Shown here: positions 1 to 5,779 of the stretch, in pieces
Layout of the letters: each line of letters opens with the position of its first letter
Numbering within the stretch: position 1 is the stretch's first letter
NCBI GenBank assembly: GCA_021769025.1
Contig: JAETTS010000160.1
Location: forward strand, 1 to 6,180
Length of the DNA: 6,180 nucleotides
Origin: Enterocloster bolteae
Lineage (GTDB): Bacteria > Bacillota_A > Clostridia > Lachnospirales > Lachnospiraceae
Reading direction: 5' to 3'
Notes under the pieces: generated by a model
The model's database searches: none
What the model was told of the DNA's origin: nothing
The model's input: the letters and a program-made list of their open reading frames with translations, nothing else
Translations under genes and position numbers: made by a program

Positions 1-143
1 TAAAACCCCGCCTTGAAGAGGCACGCAGATACAAAATTTTTAAATGCCCGGACTGCGGCCAAAAGCTGCGCATTCCCCGGGGCCACGGAAAAATCAGTAT
101 TCACTGCCGGAAATGCGGACGGGATTTTATGGGAAAGAGTTAG
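1..143 (+). CDS. Zinc-ribbon protein, C-terminal end only (partial)
   Basis: An open frame enters from the left edge (first full codon at base 3) and ends at TAG 141-143, giving the last 46 residues. Seen directly: a CxxC-x16-CxxC pattern (FKCPDC ... IHCRKC) rich in basic residues, followed by GRDFMGKS and the stop. This is the classic look of a zinc ribbon that binds one structural zinc. Similar basic tails with two CxxC knuckles occur at the C-termini of small clostridial proteins of unknown role, some of them membrane-bound; that comparison is from memory. The N-terminal part is outside the window, so the function cannot be named. It reads in the same direction as the downstream operon, but the promoter at 171-199 and the gap make it a separate transcription unit. 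No GC-rich terminator follows it; only an A-tract/T-tract inverted repeat (151-170) is present. Confidence 0.75.
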   Translation, partial: KPRLEEARRYKIFKCPDCGQKLRIPRGHGKISIHCRKCGRDFMGKS

Positions 144-170
144 AAAAAGGGAAAAAAATGTACTTTTTTC

Positions 171-199
171 TTGACATCTAAACCTGAGAATGTTACGAT
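171..199 (+). promoter_or_regulatory. Sigma-A-type promoter of the G3P dehydrogenase operon
   Basis: A perfect -35 box TTGACA (171-176) is followed by a 17-nt spacer and the -10 box TACGAT (194-199, 4 of 6 matches). TG at 191-192, one base before the -10, makes it an extended -10 promoter. A/T tracts lie just upstream (151-169) and could act as an UP element. Transcription should begin near base 206, leaving about 112 nt of untranslated leader before the ATG at 318. The perfect -35, ideal spacing and TG motif suggest strong initiation, so control would mainly be exerted after initiation, at the leader hairpin. Confidence 0.8.
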
Positions 200-203
200 A
201 ACA
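191..203. promoter_or_regulatory. Palindrome on the -10 box, possible operator
   Basis: TGTTA-CGA-TAACA is a perfect 5-bp inverted repeat with a 3-base centre, lying directly over the -10 box and the bases just after it. A protein bound here would block initiation. It resembles a CcpA catabolite-repression (cre) site, TGNNANCGNTNNCA, but is one base too short. It also resembles Rex sites (TTGTTAA-N4-TTAACAA), but with the wrong half-site spacing. The palindrome is seen; the operator role is only inferred. Confidence 0.3.
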
Positions 204-235
204 GTGTCAGTTGAATAACAAAAACCTTTGTGATA

Positions 236-293
236 AGAGAGTAAGGTAAGAACAGAGGGAGAGATTTCTCTGTATTTACGTTACTCTTTTTTT
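236..293 (+). terminator. Leader intrinsic terminator, probable GlpP-controlled antitermination site
   Basis: A long stem-loop lies between the promoter and the first gene. Left arm 238-257 pairs with right arm 268-287: AGAGTAA (238-244) with TTACTCT (281-287), GTAA with TTAC, and ACAGAG (252-257) with CTCTGT (268-273), with two mismatches, one G-U pair and a 10-nt loop. A run of seven T (287-293) follows immediately, which is the structure of a Rho-independent terminator. Its place before the start codon means it attenuates the operon. In Bacillus subtilis, GlpP with G3P overrides a terminator of this kind in the glpD leader, and a glpP gene lies just downstream here (3557-4132). Upstream leader bases ACCTT (224-228) can pair with AAGGT (243-247) inside the left arm, a possible competing fold. 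The hairpin is seen; GlpP control is inferred. Confidence 0.85.
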
Positions 294-317
294 ATCCAAG
301 GGGAATAGGAGAGGATT

Positions 318-1766
318 ATGAGCAGACTAAATTATGATGTAGTGGTGGTTGGCGGCGGCGTAACGGGATGCGCCATTGCCAGAGAACTGTCCAGGTATGA
401 AGTAAGCGCATGTCTGGTGGAACGAGCGGAAGACGTATGCTCCGGAACCTCCAAGGCCAACAGCGCCATTGTTCATGCCGGATACGATGCAGTTCCTGGC
501 TCCCTGAAGGCAAAGTTTAATGTTCAGGGCAATGCCATGATGGGGGGCTTATCAGAGGAACTGGATTTTGAGTTTCAGAGGAATGGCTCGATGGTGCTTT
601 GCTTTGCAGAGGAAGACCGTCCGGGATTGGATGCCTTATATGAGAAAGGTGTTGCCAACGGGGTACCGGACCTTCGGATCATCAGTGGGGACGAGGCGCG
701 GGCCATGGAACCGAATCTGTCGGATCAGGTGGTTGCGGCTTTGTATGCGCCCACCGGCGGGATTGTATGTCCTTTCGGCTTAACCATTGCTTTGGCTGAG
801 AATGCCTGTGACAATGGGGTTGAGTTTAAGTTGAACACAGAGGTTCTGGAGATTTCTTCCATAGACGGAGGATATTTATTGAAGACCAATCAGGGGGATA
901 TCACCTCCAGATTTGTGGTGAATGCAGCCGGAGTATACGCAGATGTGTTCCACAACATGGTCAGTGAGAAGAAGCTTCAGCTGATACCGAGAAAAGGTGA
1001 TTACTGCCTTCTGGATCATGAGGCAGGGGATCATGTTTCCCATACCATATTCCAGCTTCCCGGCAAGTACGGCAAAGGCGTGCTGGTTGCACCTACGGTT
1101 CACGGCAACCTGCTTTTAGGGCCTACCGCTGTAGACGTGGAGGACAAGGAGAACACGGCCACTACGGCGCAGGAACTGGCTGATGTGATTGCCAAGACAG
1201 CCAACAGTGTAAAGAATATCCCTTACAATAAAGTGATTACATCCTTCTCAGGCCTTCGTGCCCATGAGACAGGCGATGATTTTATCATTGGAGAGGCAAG
1301 CGATGCCGAAGGATTCTTTGATGCAGCAGGAATCGAGTCCCCTGGACTTTCCAGTGCACCGGCGATCGGAGTGTATCTGGCAGAAGTGATTGCCCAGAAG
1401 GCAGGGGCAGGAAAGAAGGCGGATTTTGTTGCCACAAGGAAAGGAATTCCTCAGGTAAGCAAGCTAAGCTTTGAAGAGAGAGCCAAGCTGATCAAGGAAC
1501 GTCCCGATTATGGAACCATTGTCTGCCGCTGCGAGAATGTCAGTGAAGGTGAGATTGTGGATTCCATCCGCAGGACATTAGGCGCTACCTCCTTAGATGG
1601 TGTGAAGAGAAGAGTGCGCCAGGGCATGGGAAGATGCCAGGCCGGTTTCTGTACGCCAAGAACCATGGAGATTCTGGCGCGGGAGCTGGGGCGGCCTATG
1701 GAGTCGATCTGCAAGAACGGCCCAGGATCTGAGATTCTGATTCAAGATGGGAGGACAGAGGGATGA
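318..1766 (+). CDS. glpA: GlpA-like FAD-dependent dehydrogenase with C-terminal [2Fe-2S] domain
   Basis: 482 residues. Probably oxidises sn-glycerol-3-phosphate to dihydroxyacetone phosphate, passing electrons through FAD to an iron-sulfur centre. Seen: an N-terminal FAD-binding Rossmann motif VGGGVTG (residues 11-17) with the ribose-binding acid E35 at the end of the second strand, a DAO-type oxidoreductase body to about residue 370, and a BFD-like domain (about 400-455) with cysteines C403, C405, C440 and C445 in the CxC...CxxxxC spacing that holds a [2Fe-2S] cluster. This body plus BFD tail matches GlpA, though it is shorter than the E. coli protein (about 540 residues) and belongs to the group that also includes L-2-hydroxyglutarate oxidases (LhgO). 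The G3P substrate is therefore inferred from the neighbouring glpP. There is no signal peptide or membrane segment, so it is cytoplasmic. ATG 318 has the site AGGAGAGG at 307-314. Its stop overlaps the next gene by 4 bases (ATGA). Confidence 0.88.
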   Translation: MSRLNYDVVVVGGGVTGCAIARELSRYEVSACLVERAEDVCSGTSKANSAIVHAGYDAVPGSLKAKFNVQGNAMMGGLSEELDFEFQRNGSMVLCFAEEDRPGLDALYEKGVANGVPDLRIISGDEARAMEPNLSDQVVAALYAPTGGIVCPFGLTIALAENACDNGVEFKLNTEVLEISSIDGGYLLKTNQGDITSRFVVNAAGVYADVFHNMVSEKKLQLIPRKGDYCLLDHEAGDHVSHTIFQLPGKYGKGVLVAPTVHGNLLLGPTAVDVEDKENTATTAQELADVIAKTANSVKNIPYNKVITSFSGLRAHETGDDFIIGEASDAEGFFDAAGIESPGLSSAPAIGVYLAEVIAQKAGAGKKADFVATRKGIPQVSKLSFEERAKLIKERPDYGTIVCRCENVSEGEIVDSIRRTLGATSLDGVKRRVRQGMGRCQAGFCTPRTMEILARELGRPMESICKNGPGSEILIQDGRTEG

Positions 1767-3043
1767 GAGAGCATGATATTGTAATTATCGGCGGCGGTCC
1801 GGCAGGACTGGCGGCAGCGGTGTCTGCCAGAAAAGCAGGAATTCAGGATATCCTGATCCTGGAGAGAGACCATATGTTGGGCGGAATCTTAAATCAGTGC
1901 ATACATAACGGATTCGGCCTCCACACATTCAAGGAAGAACTGACCGGCCCGGAGTATGCCAGCCGTTTTATCAAGATGGTGGAGGAGGAGAAGATTCCTT
2001 ACCGCCTGAATACCATTGTAGTGGACATTACCAAGGAGAAAGAGATCACCTACATTAACCGGGACGAGGGTCTGGTTACCATCAAGGCAGGCGCAGTTAT
2101 CCTGGCTATGGGATGCCGGGAGAGGCCGAGAGGTGCGCTGAACATTCCAGGCTTCCGGCCGGCGGGAATCTATTCTGCAGGTACTGCCCAGCGCCTTACC
2201 AATATGGAAGGCTTCCAGGTAGGCAAGGAAGTGGTGATCTTAGGCTCCGGAGATATCGGACTGATCATGGCCAGGAGAATGACTCTGGAAGGGGCAAAGG
2301 TGAAGGTAGTGGCAGAGCTTATGCCATATTCCGGAGGCCTTAAGAGAAACATTGTACAGTGTCTGGACGACTACGGCATTCCGTTAAAGTTAAGCCATAC
2401 GGTTGTGGAGATTCACGGAAAAGAGCGTGTGACAGGCATCACCATCGCAGAGGTGGACGAGAGAAGAAAGCCCATTCCGGGAACAGAGGAGTACTATTCC
2501 TGTGACACCCTTCTTCTGTCTGTGGGCCTGATTCCGGAGAACGAGTTAACCAAGGGAACTGGTGCCCAGATGAGCCGTGTCACTTCCGGCCCCAATGTAA
2601 ACGACCGGCTGGAGACCGGTGCTGAGGGCGTGTTTGCCTGCGGCAATGTGCTTCATGTCCATGACCTGGTGGATTTCGTCTCTGAGGAGGCGGCTCTGGC
2701 AGGAGAGAATGCGGCTCACTACGTACAGAAGAGACAGGGTGGGCAGGCAGAGGAGAAGAAGGAGAGCCACCTGGTTCCGTTGTTTGCAGAGAACGGCGTG
2801 CGCTATACGGTGCCTCAGACCCTTGATGTCGCCAACATGAAGGACATGGTAGTGGTTCGGTTCCGTGTCAGCGACGTGTTCAAGAACCGCTCCATTGCAG
2901 TTTACTATGATGACCAGTTGATTTCCAAGAGAAAGAAAAAAGTATTGGCTCCTGGAGAGATGGAACAGGTAATACTGAAGAAAGACAGCTTTTCAAAGTA
3001 TCCTGACTTAAAGAAGATCACCATTTGCACGGAGGGAGAATGA
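1763..3043 (+). CDS. FAD/NAD(P)-binding oxidoreductase, second flavoprotein of the G3P dehydrogenase operon
   Basis: 426 residues. Two nucleotide-binding folds of the pyridine nucleotide-disulfide oxidoreductase type are visible: FAD motif GGGPAG (10-15) with E34 following, and an internal NAD(P)-type motif GSGDIG (161-166). The second FAD contact ACGN (292-295) is followed by HVHDLVDFVSEEA. It has no redox-active CxxxxC pair, only single cysteines such as C45 (LNQC) and C118 (MGCRERPRG), so it is an electron carrier, not a disulfide reductase. Residues about 335-426 form an extra C-terminal domain, predicted rich in beta strands (VRFRVSDVFKNRSIAV, VLAPGEMEQVILKK). It occupies the place of GlpB but is built differently from the E. 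coli FMN protein and could pass electrons to or from NAD(P). Start ATG 1763 overlaps the upstream stop by 4 bases and has GGGAGGA at 1749-1755; translational coupling suggests it forms a complex with the upstream product. The electron acceptor is unknown. Confidence 0.85.
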   Translation: MREHDIVIIGGGPAGLAAAVSARKAGIQDILILERDHMLGGILNQCIHNGFGLHTFKEELTGPEYASRFIKMVEEEKIPYRLNTIVVDITKEKEITYINRDEGLVTIKAGAVILAMGCRERPRGALNIPGFRPAGIYSAGTAQRLTNMEGFQVGKEVVILGSGDIGLIMARRMTLEGAKVKVVAELMPYSGGLKRNIVQCLDDYGIPLKLSHTVVEIHGKERVTGITIAEVDERRKPIPGTEEYYSCDTLLLSVGLIPENELTKGTGAQMSRVTSGPNVNDRLETGAEGVFACGNVLHVHDLVDFVSEEAALAGENAAHYVQKRQGGQAEEKKESHLVPLFAENGVRYTVPQTLDVANMKDMVVVRFRVSDVFKNRSIAVYYDDQLISKRKKKVLAPGEMEQVILKKDSFSKYPDLKKITICTEGE

Positions 3044-3408
3044 TGGAACGTAGAGAGTTGATTTGCATCGGATGCCCCATGGGATGCCCGATGACCGTAG
3101 AGATAGAAGGAACAGACATTACAGTAAGTGGCAATACCTGCCCCAGAGGCGAGGACTATGCCAAGAAGGAAGTGTTAAGCCCTACCAGAATTGTGACCTC
3201 CAGCGTGAAGATTGAGGGAGGAACTATGGCCATGGTGTCGGTGAAGACCGAACATGACATTCCCAAGGGAAAGATCATGGAGATCATGGATGAGATTCAT
3301 CATACAAAGGCCAAAGCTCCCATAGCCATCGGAGATGTGGTGATCAAGAATTGCGCCGGCACAGGAGTGGATATTGTGGCTACAAGGAATGTGGAGGCGG
3401 CAGGCTGA
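3043..3408 (+). CDS. DUF1667 small cysteine-motif protein, probable Fe-S partner
   Basis: 121 residues, cytoplasmic, no membrane segment. The N-terminus carries C8-x2-C11-x3-C15 (CIGCPMGC) and C33 (NTCPRGEDYA); a fifth cysteine, C104, lies near the end. The family is DUF1667, a domain of unknown function regularly found beside GlpA-like flavoproteins in Firmicutes (recalled). The CxxCxxxC...CPRG pattern followed by a conserved 'SPTRI' stretch resembles the [4Fe-4S] N-terminal domain of molybdopterin oxidoreductases, so it may hold a cluster and relay electrons, standing in for GlpC. That role is inferred. The start is chosen at ATG 3043, which shares one base with the upstream TGA (TGATG) and sits 7 bases after GGAGG (3031-3035). 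ATG 3040 is a close alternative; TTG 3025 would place the ribosome site inside the gene. The operon terminator follows 22 bases after the stop. Confidence 0.85.
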   Translation: MERRELICIGCPMGCPMTVEIEGTDITVSGNTCPRGEDYAKKEVLSPTRIVTSSVKIEGGTMAMVSVKTEHDIPKGKIMEIMDEIHHTKAKAPIAIGDVVIKNCAGTGVDIVATRNVEAAG

Positions 3409-3430
3409 AGCATAAAAGAGATGTAACTAC

Positions 3431-3477
3431 CGTTCAGACAGTTTGTGGGATTCCCGCAGGCTGTCTGAACGTTTTTT
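3431..3477 (+). terminator. Rho-independent terminator of the G3P dehydrogenase operon
   Basis: A perfect 11-bp stem, CGTTCAGACAG (3431-3441) with CTGTCTGAACG (3461-3471), continues inward through wobble pairs and GGG/CCC to a tight loop around 3450-3452, giving about 19 pairs in all. Six T follow at 3472-3477. It lies 22 bases after the DUF1667 stop and just before the glpP promoter, so it separates the enzyme operon from the regulator gene. Unlike the leader hairpin it has almost no mismatches, as expected of an unregulated terminator. Confidence 0.95.
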
Positions 3478-3481
3478 AAGG

Positions 3482-3510
3482 TGGAAATTTTTTGGAAATT
3501 GTGGTAAAAT
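3482..3510 (+). promoter_or_regulatory. Probable promoter of glpP
   Basis: The -10 box TAAAAT (3505-3510) is preceded by TG at 3502-3503 (extended -10). A weaker -35, TGGAAA (3482-3487, 4 of 6), is spaced by 17 nt. Transcription would start near 3517, leaving about 40 nt before ATG 3557 and no room for a terminator hairpin, so glpP appears free of its own antitermination control. Confidence 0.6.
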
Positions 3511-3556
3511 AATCAGGTAGTTGTTTATTTTGGTTATTAAAGGAGATTTGGAGGGA

Positions 3557-4132
3557 ATGGGGCACAGGAATGTGGAAATCAGGGATTTATTTGAGATTTC
3601 TCCAATTATTACAGCAGTCAAGGATGACGAGGGGGCAAAACATGCGTTAGAGACGGAATCGCCGGTGGTTTTTATTCTGTATGGAACGATTTGCACCATA
3701 GCTGGTATTGTGGAACGGCTAAAGGAACATGGGAAGATCGCCATTGTCCATGCGGATTTGATATCCGGCTTAAGCTCTAAAGATGTGGTGGTGGATTTTA
3801 TCCACCAGAATACCCGGGCGGATGGGATCATCAGTACCAAAGCTCCTCTTGTGAAAAGGGCTATGGAGTTGGGAATGATTGCAGGACAGAGAACCTTTCT
3901 CATTGATTCCATTGCGCTTGAGACAACGAAAAAACAGCTGGCAGTGCTGCGGCCGGATTTCATGGAGATCATGCCGGGAGTGATGCCAAAGATTTTGAAA
4001 GTAATCCGGACTTATACGGATATCCCCCTGGTGGCAGGCGGCTTGATTTCCGATAAGAAGGATATTATTGCAGCGTTTGACGCAGGAGTGGATGCAGTGT
4101 CCACAACGAAAGAGGAATTGTGGGGGCTATAG
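3557..4132 (+). CDS. glpP: GlpP, glycerol-3-phosphate-responsive transcription antiterminator
   Basis: 191 residues, the same length as B. subtilis GlpP (about 192). This RNA-binding regulator senses G3P and prevents termination in leaders of glycerol genes. Family marks seen in order: SPIITAVKDDEG (15-26), VHADLISGLSSKD (64-76), DGIISTK (89-95), GMIAGQRTFLIDSIALE (106-122), PDFMEIMPGVMPK (133-145), IPLVAGGLI (156-164) and AVSTTKEELWG (180-190). The repeating strand-helix pattern and the phosphate-binding-like AGGLI and AVSTT loops fit the TIM-barrel fold known for this family. ATG 3557 is chosen because AAAGGAG (3539-3545) and GGAGGG (3550-3555) lie upstream; TTG 3521 lies nearly at the predicted transcription start and in front of those sites. 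Its likely target is the terminator leader at 236-293. The stop lies 3 bases before the esterase-like gene, which is probably co-transcribed. Confidence 0.93.
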   Translation: MGHRNVEIRDLFEISPIITAVKDDEGAKHALETESPVVFILYGTICTIAGIVERLKEHGKIAIVHADLISGLSSKDVVVDFIHQNTRADGIISTKAPLVKRAMELGMIAGQRTFLIDSIALETTKKQLAVLRPDFMEIMPGVMPKILKVIRTYTDIPLVAGGLISDKKDIIAAFDAGVDAVSTTKEELWGL

Positions 4133-4135
4133 TTT

Positions 4136-4912
4136 ATGGTTATAAAACGTGATATTTGGTTTACACCAACACAGAAGATGCGCAGGCTTCATATCTATTT
4201 GCCTGACAGTTACGACTATACACAGGAGCATTATCCGGTTATGTATTTTTTTGACGGCCATAACCTGTTTTATGACGGGGATGCCACGTATGGAACATGC
4301 TGGGGACTGAAGGAGTTTTTGGATCACTGGAATAAGCCGATGATCATTGTAGGTCTTGAGTGCGGCCACGAAGGGGAGGAACGGCTGAATGAGTATTGCC
4401 CCTATCGTGTGTCAAAGGGATTCCTAAGCCGGGTACAGGGGATAGGAGATGCTACGGTTCGGTGGATGACAGAGGAACTAAAGCCAGTGATTGATCAGGA
4501 TTACCGTACATACCCGTTTCGGGAATGCACTGGGATTGCCGGATCCAGCATGGGAGGTTTGATGGCTTTGTTTGCAGTGATCCGGTATAATGATTGGTTC
4601 TCCAAAGCAGCCTGTCTGTCCAGTGCCATCAGTCCCTGTATGTCCCAGCTGGATAATGAGTTTAAATGCTGCAGCATCAGCCCTGACACCAGGGTCTATC
4701 TGTCCTGGGGCACCAGGGAGGTGCAGGGAGTGACCGATCATATACACGAGGATAAGAATAGTTATATCTCGAAAAGGAACCGGCTTTTGGCCAAGAGGAT
4801 CACGTCAAAAGGGGCTGTGGCTCAAGTGTATTGCCAGCCTGGAGGACAGCACTGCGAGGCGGATTGGGCCAGACAGGTGCAAGGATTTATGAGATTTCTG
4901 TGGCAGTCTTAA
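4136..4912 (+). CDS. Esterase-like alpha/beta hydrolase (esterase D / enterochelin esterase group)
   Basis: 258 residues, no signal peptide, so intracellular. Seen: a strand-rich start (RRLHIYLPDSYD, residues 16-27), PVMYFFDGHNLF (34-45) typical of the putative-esterase family (PF00756 type), the nucleophile elbow GSSMG (136-140) with S138 as likely catalytic serine, and a late histidine in GGQHCEADW (H239 the likely catalytic base). The acid is not certain; E195 in SWGTRE or D201 are candidates. The family hydrolyses carboxyl or thioester bonds on many substrates, so the substrate cannot be given from sequence. ATG 4136 starts 3 bases after the glpP stop with only a weak G-run (4122-4126) as ribosome site, suggesting coupling to glpP translation. 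A link to glycerol esters is tempting from this position but unproven. No clear terminator follows in the 94 bases before the convergent tcdA. Confidence 0.85.
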   Translation: MVIKRDIWFTPTQKMRRLHIYLPDSYDYTQEHYPVMYFFDGHNLFYDGDATYGTCWGLKEFLDHWNKPMIIVGLECGHEGEERLNEYCPYRVSKGFLSRVQGIGDATVRWMTEELKPVIDQDYRTYPFRECTGIAGSSMGGLMALFAVIRYNDWFSKAACLSSAISPCMSQLDNEFKCCSISPDTRVYLSWGTREVQGVTDHIHEDKNSYISKRNRLLAKRITSKGAVAQVYCQPGGQHCEADWARQVQGFMRFLWQS

Positions 4913-5006
4913 GTGGCAGTGAGTGAAACTGGACGTGGGCAAAGTAGCAGGTTTAAGTTGGCCGGTAAGGATTGAATGTTTGCAATGTATTCCGTTTATC
5001 AGAATA

Positions 5007-5729
5007 TCAAGAGATATCGGCAAGCGTTCGGATCACATGGCCGGCAATGAGAAGACCGGCTACAGGAGGAACGAACGAGATGCTGGCCGGGACAGAACGC
5101 TTACCGGCCGCCTCCTCACTTAAGGCAGAAGGCCTTAGGGGCTGTTCCCTGGAATAGAGAACGGTTAAGCGGGGAATGCCCAGGCGCTTTAGTTCCCGGC
5201 GCATGACCTTGCACAGAGGGCAGACGGAGGTATTGTTAATGTCTGTGATCTCAAACTCCTCAGGATGAAGCTTATTTCCTGTGCCCATGGAGGCAATGAG
5301 AGGGATCTGAAGAGAATCAGCCAGACTTGCAATGGCAAGTTTGGCTGAAACGGTATCTATGGCATCGATGATATAATCCACAGGTCCGGTAAGATTGCCA
5401 AAAAATGTATCCAGATTTTCAGGAAGAACAAAGGTCTCCCAGGTGTCCACAATAGCCTGTGGGTTGATATCCAGAATGCGCTCCCGCATCACATGGGTCT
5501 TGTAACGGCCGACGGTGCTGTGAAAGGCGATGGACTGGCGGTTGATATTGGTGATGGAGACTGGATCTGGGTCTACTAAGATCAGATGTCCGATACCACT
5601 GCGGGCCAGGGCTTCGATACAATGGGAACCGACTCCACCTACACCAAAGACTAAGACCGTGGAAGAGGAAAGGCGGGTTAAGGCATCTTGGCCGATTAAA
5701 CGCTCTGTTCTGGAAAATTCGTGGATCAT
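5007..5729 (-). CDS. tcdA: TcdA, tRNA threonylcarbamoyladenosine dehydratase
   Basis: 240 residues, cytoplasmic. An E1/ThiF-like ATP-dependent enzyme that dehydrates t6A37 of tRNAs to the cyclic form ct6A, which aids decoding of ANN codons. Seen: IGQDALTRLSSSTVLVFGVGGVGSHCIEALARSG carries the nucleotide loop GVGGVGS (29-35); LVDPD (51-55) and NINRQ (61-65) are the ATP/Mg-binding signature; DYIIDAID (118-125) follows; GTGNKL and TSVCPLCKVMRREL (167-180) belong to the TcdA subgroup, which sets it apart from ThiF, MoeB and HesA. Residues C170 and C173 form a CPLC pair. Length is near the usual 240-270. Start ATG (5727-5729, complement) has AAAGGAG (5740-5746, complement) 10 bases upstream. It is transcribed alone here, towards the esterase gene, with its own promoter at 5780-5808. 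A housekeeping role is likely, unrelated to the G3P genes. Confidence 0.93.
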   Translation of the reverse strand: MIHEFSRTERLIGQDALTRLSSSTVLVFGVGGVGSHCIEALARSGIGHLILVDPDPVSITNINRQSIAFHSTVGRYKTHVMRERILDINPQAIVDTWETFVLPENLDTFFGNLTGPVDYIIDAIDTVSAKLAIASLADSLQIPLIASMGTGNKLHPEEFEITDINNTSVCPLCKVMRRELKRLGIPRLTVLYSREQPLRPSALSEEAAGKRSVPASISFVPPVAGLLIAGHVIRTLADIS

Positions 5730-5779
5730 GGGGAATACGCTCCTTTATAAATAGGTTGTATCTTTTTAAAGCTGGTAAA

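Noticed and set aside
3025..3042. TTG start giving six more residues on the DUF1667 protein
   Set aside because: The GGAGG ribosome site (3031-3035) would lie inside the gene; ATG 3043 has ideal spacing and the usual TGATG coupling.
3521..3556. Upstream TTG start for glpP
   Set aside because: It lies at about the predicted transcription start and before both purine-rich ribosome sites; ATG 3557 gives the family's usual length.
3427..3972. 181-codon open frame on the minus strand opposite glpP
   Set aside because: It starts inside glpP, runs against its well-supported frame, crosses the operon terminator, and its translation resembles no known family; it is a shadow frame.
5004..5017. ATATC-AAGA-GATAT hairpin at the 3' end of tcdA
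   Set aside because: Only five A/T-rich pairs and no T-run on either strand, so it does not qualify as a terminator.
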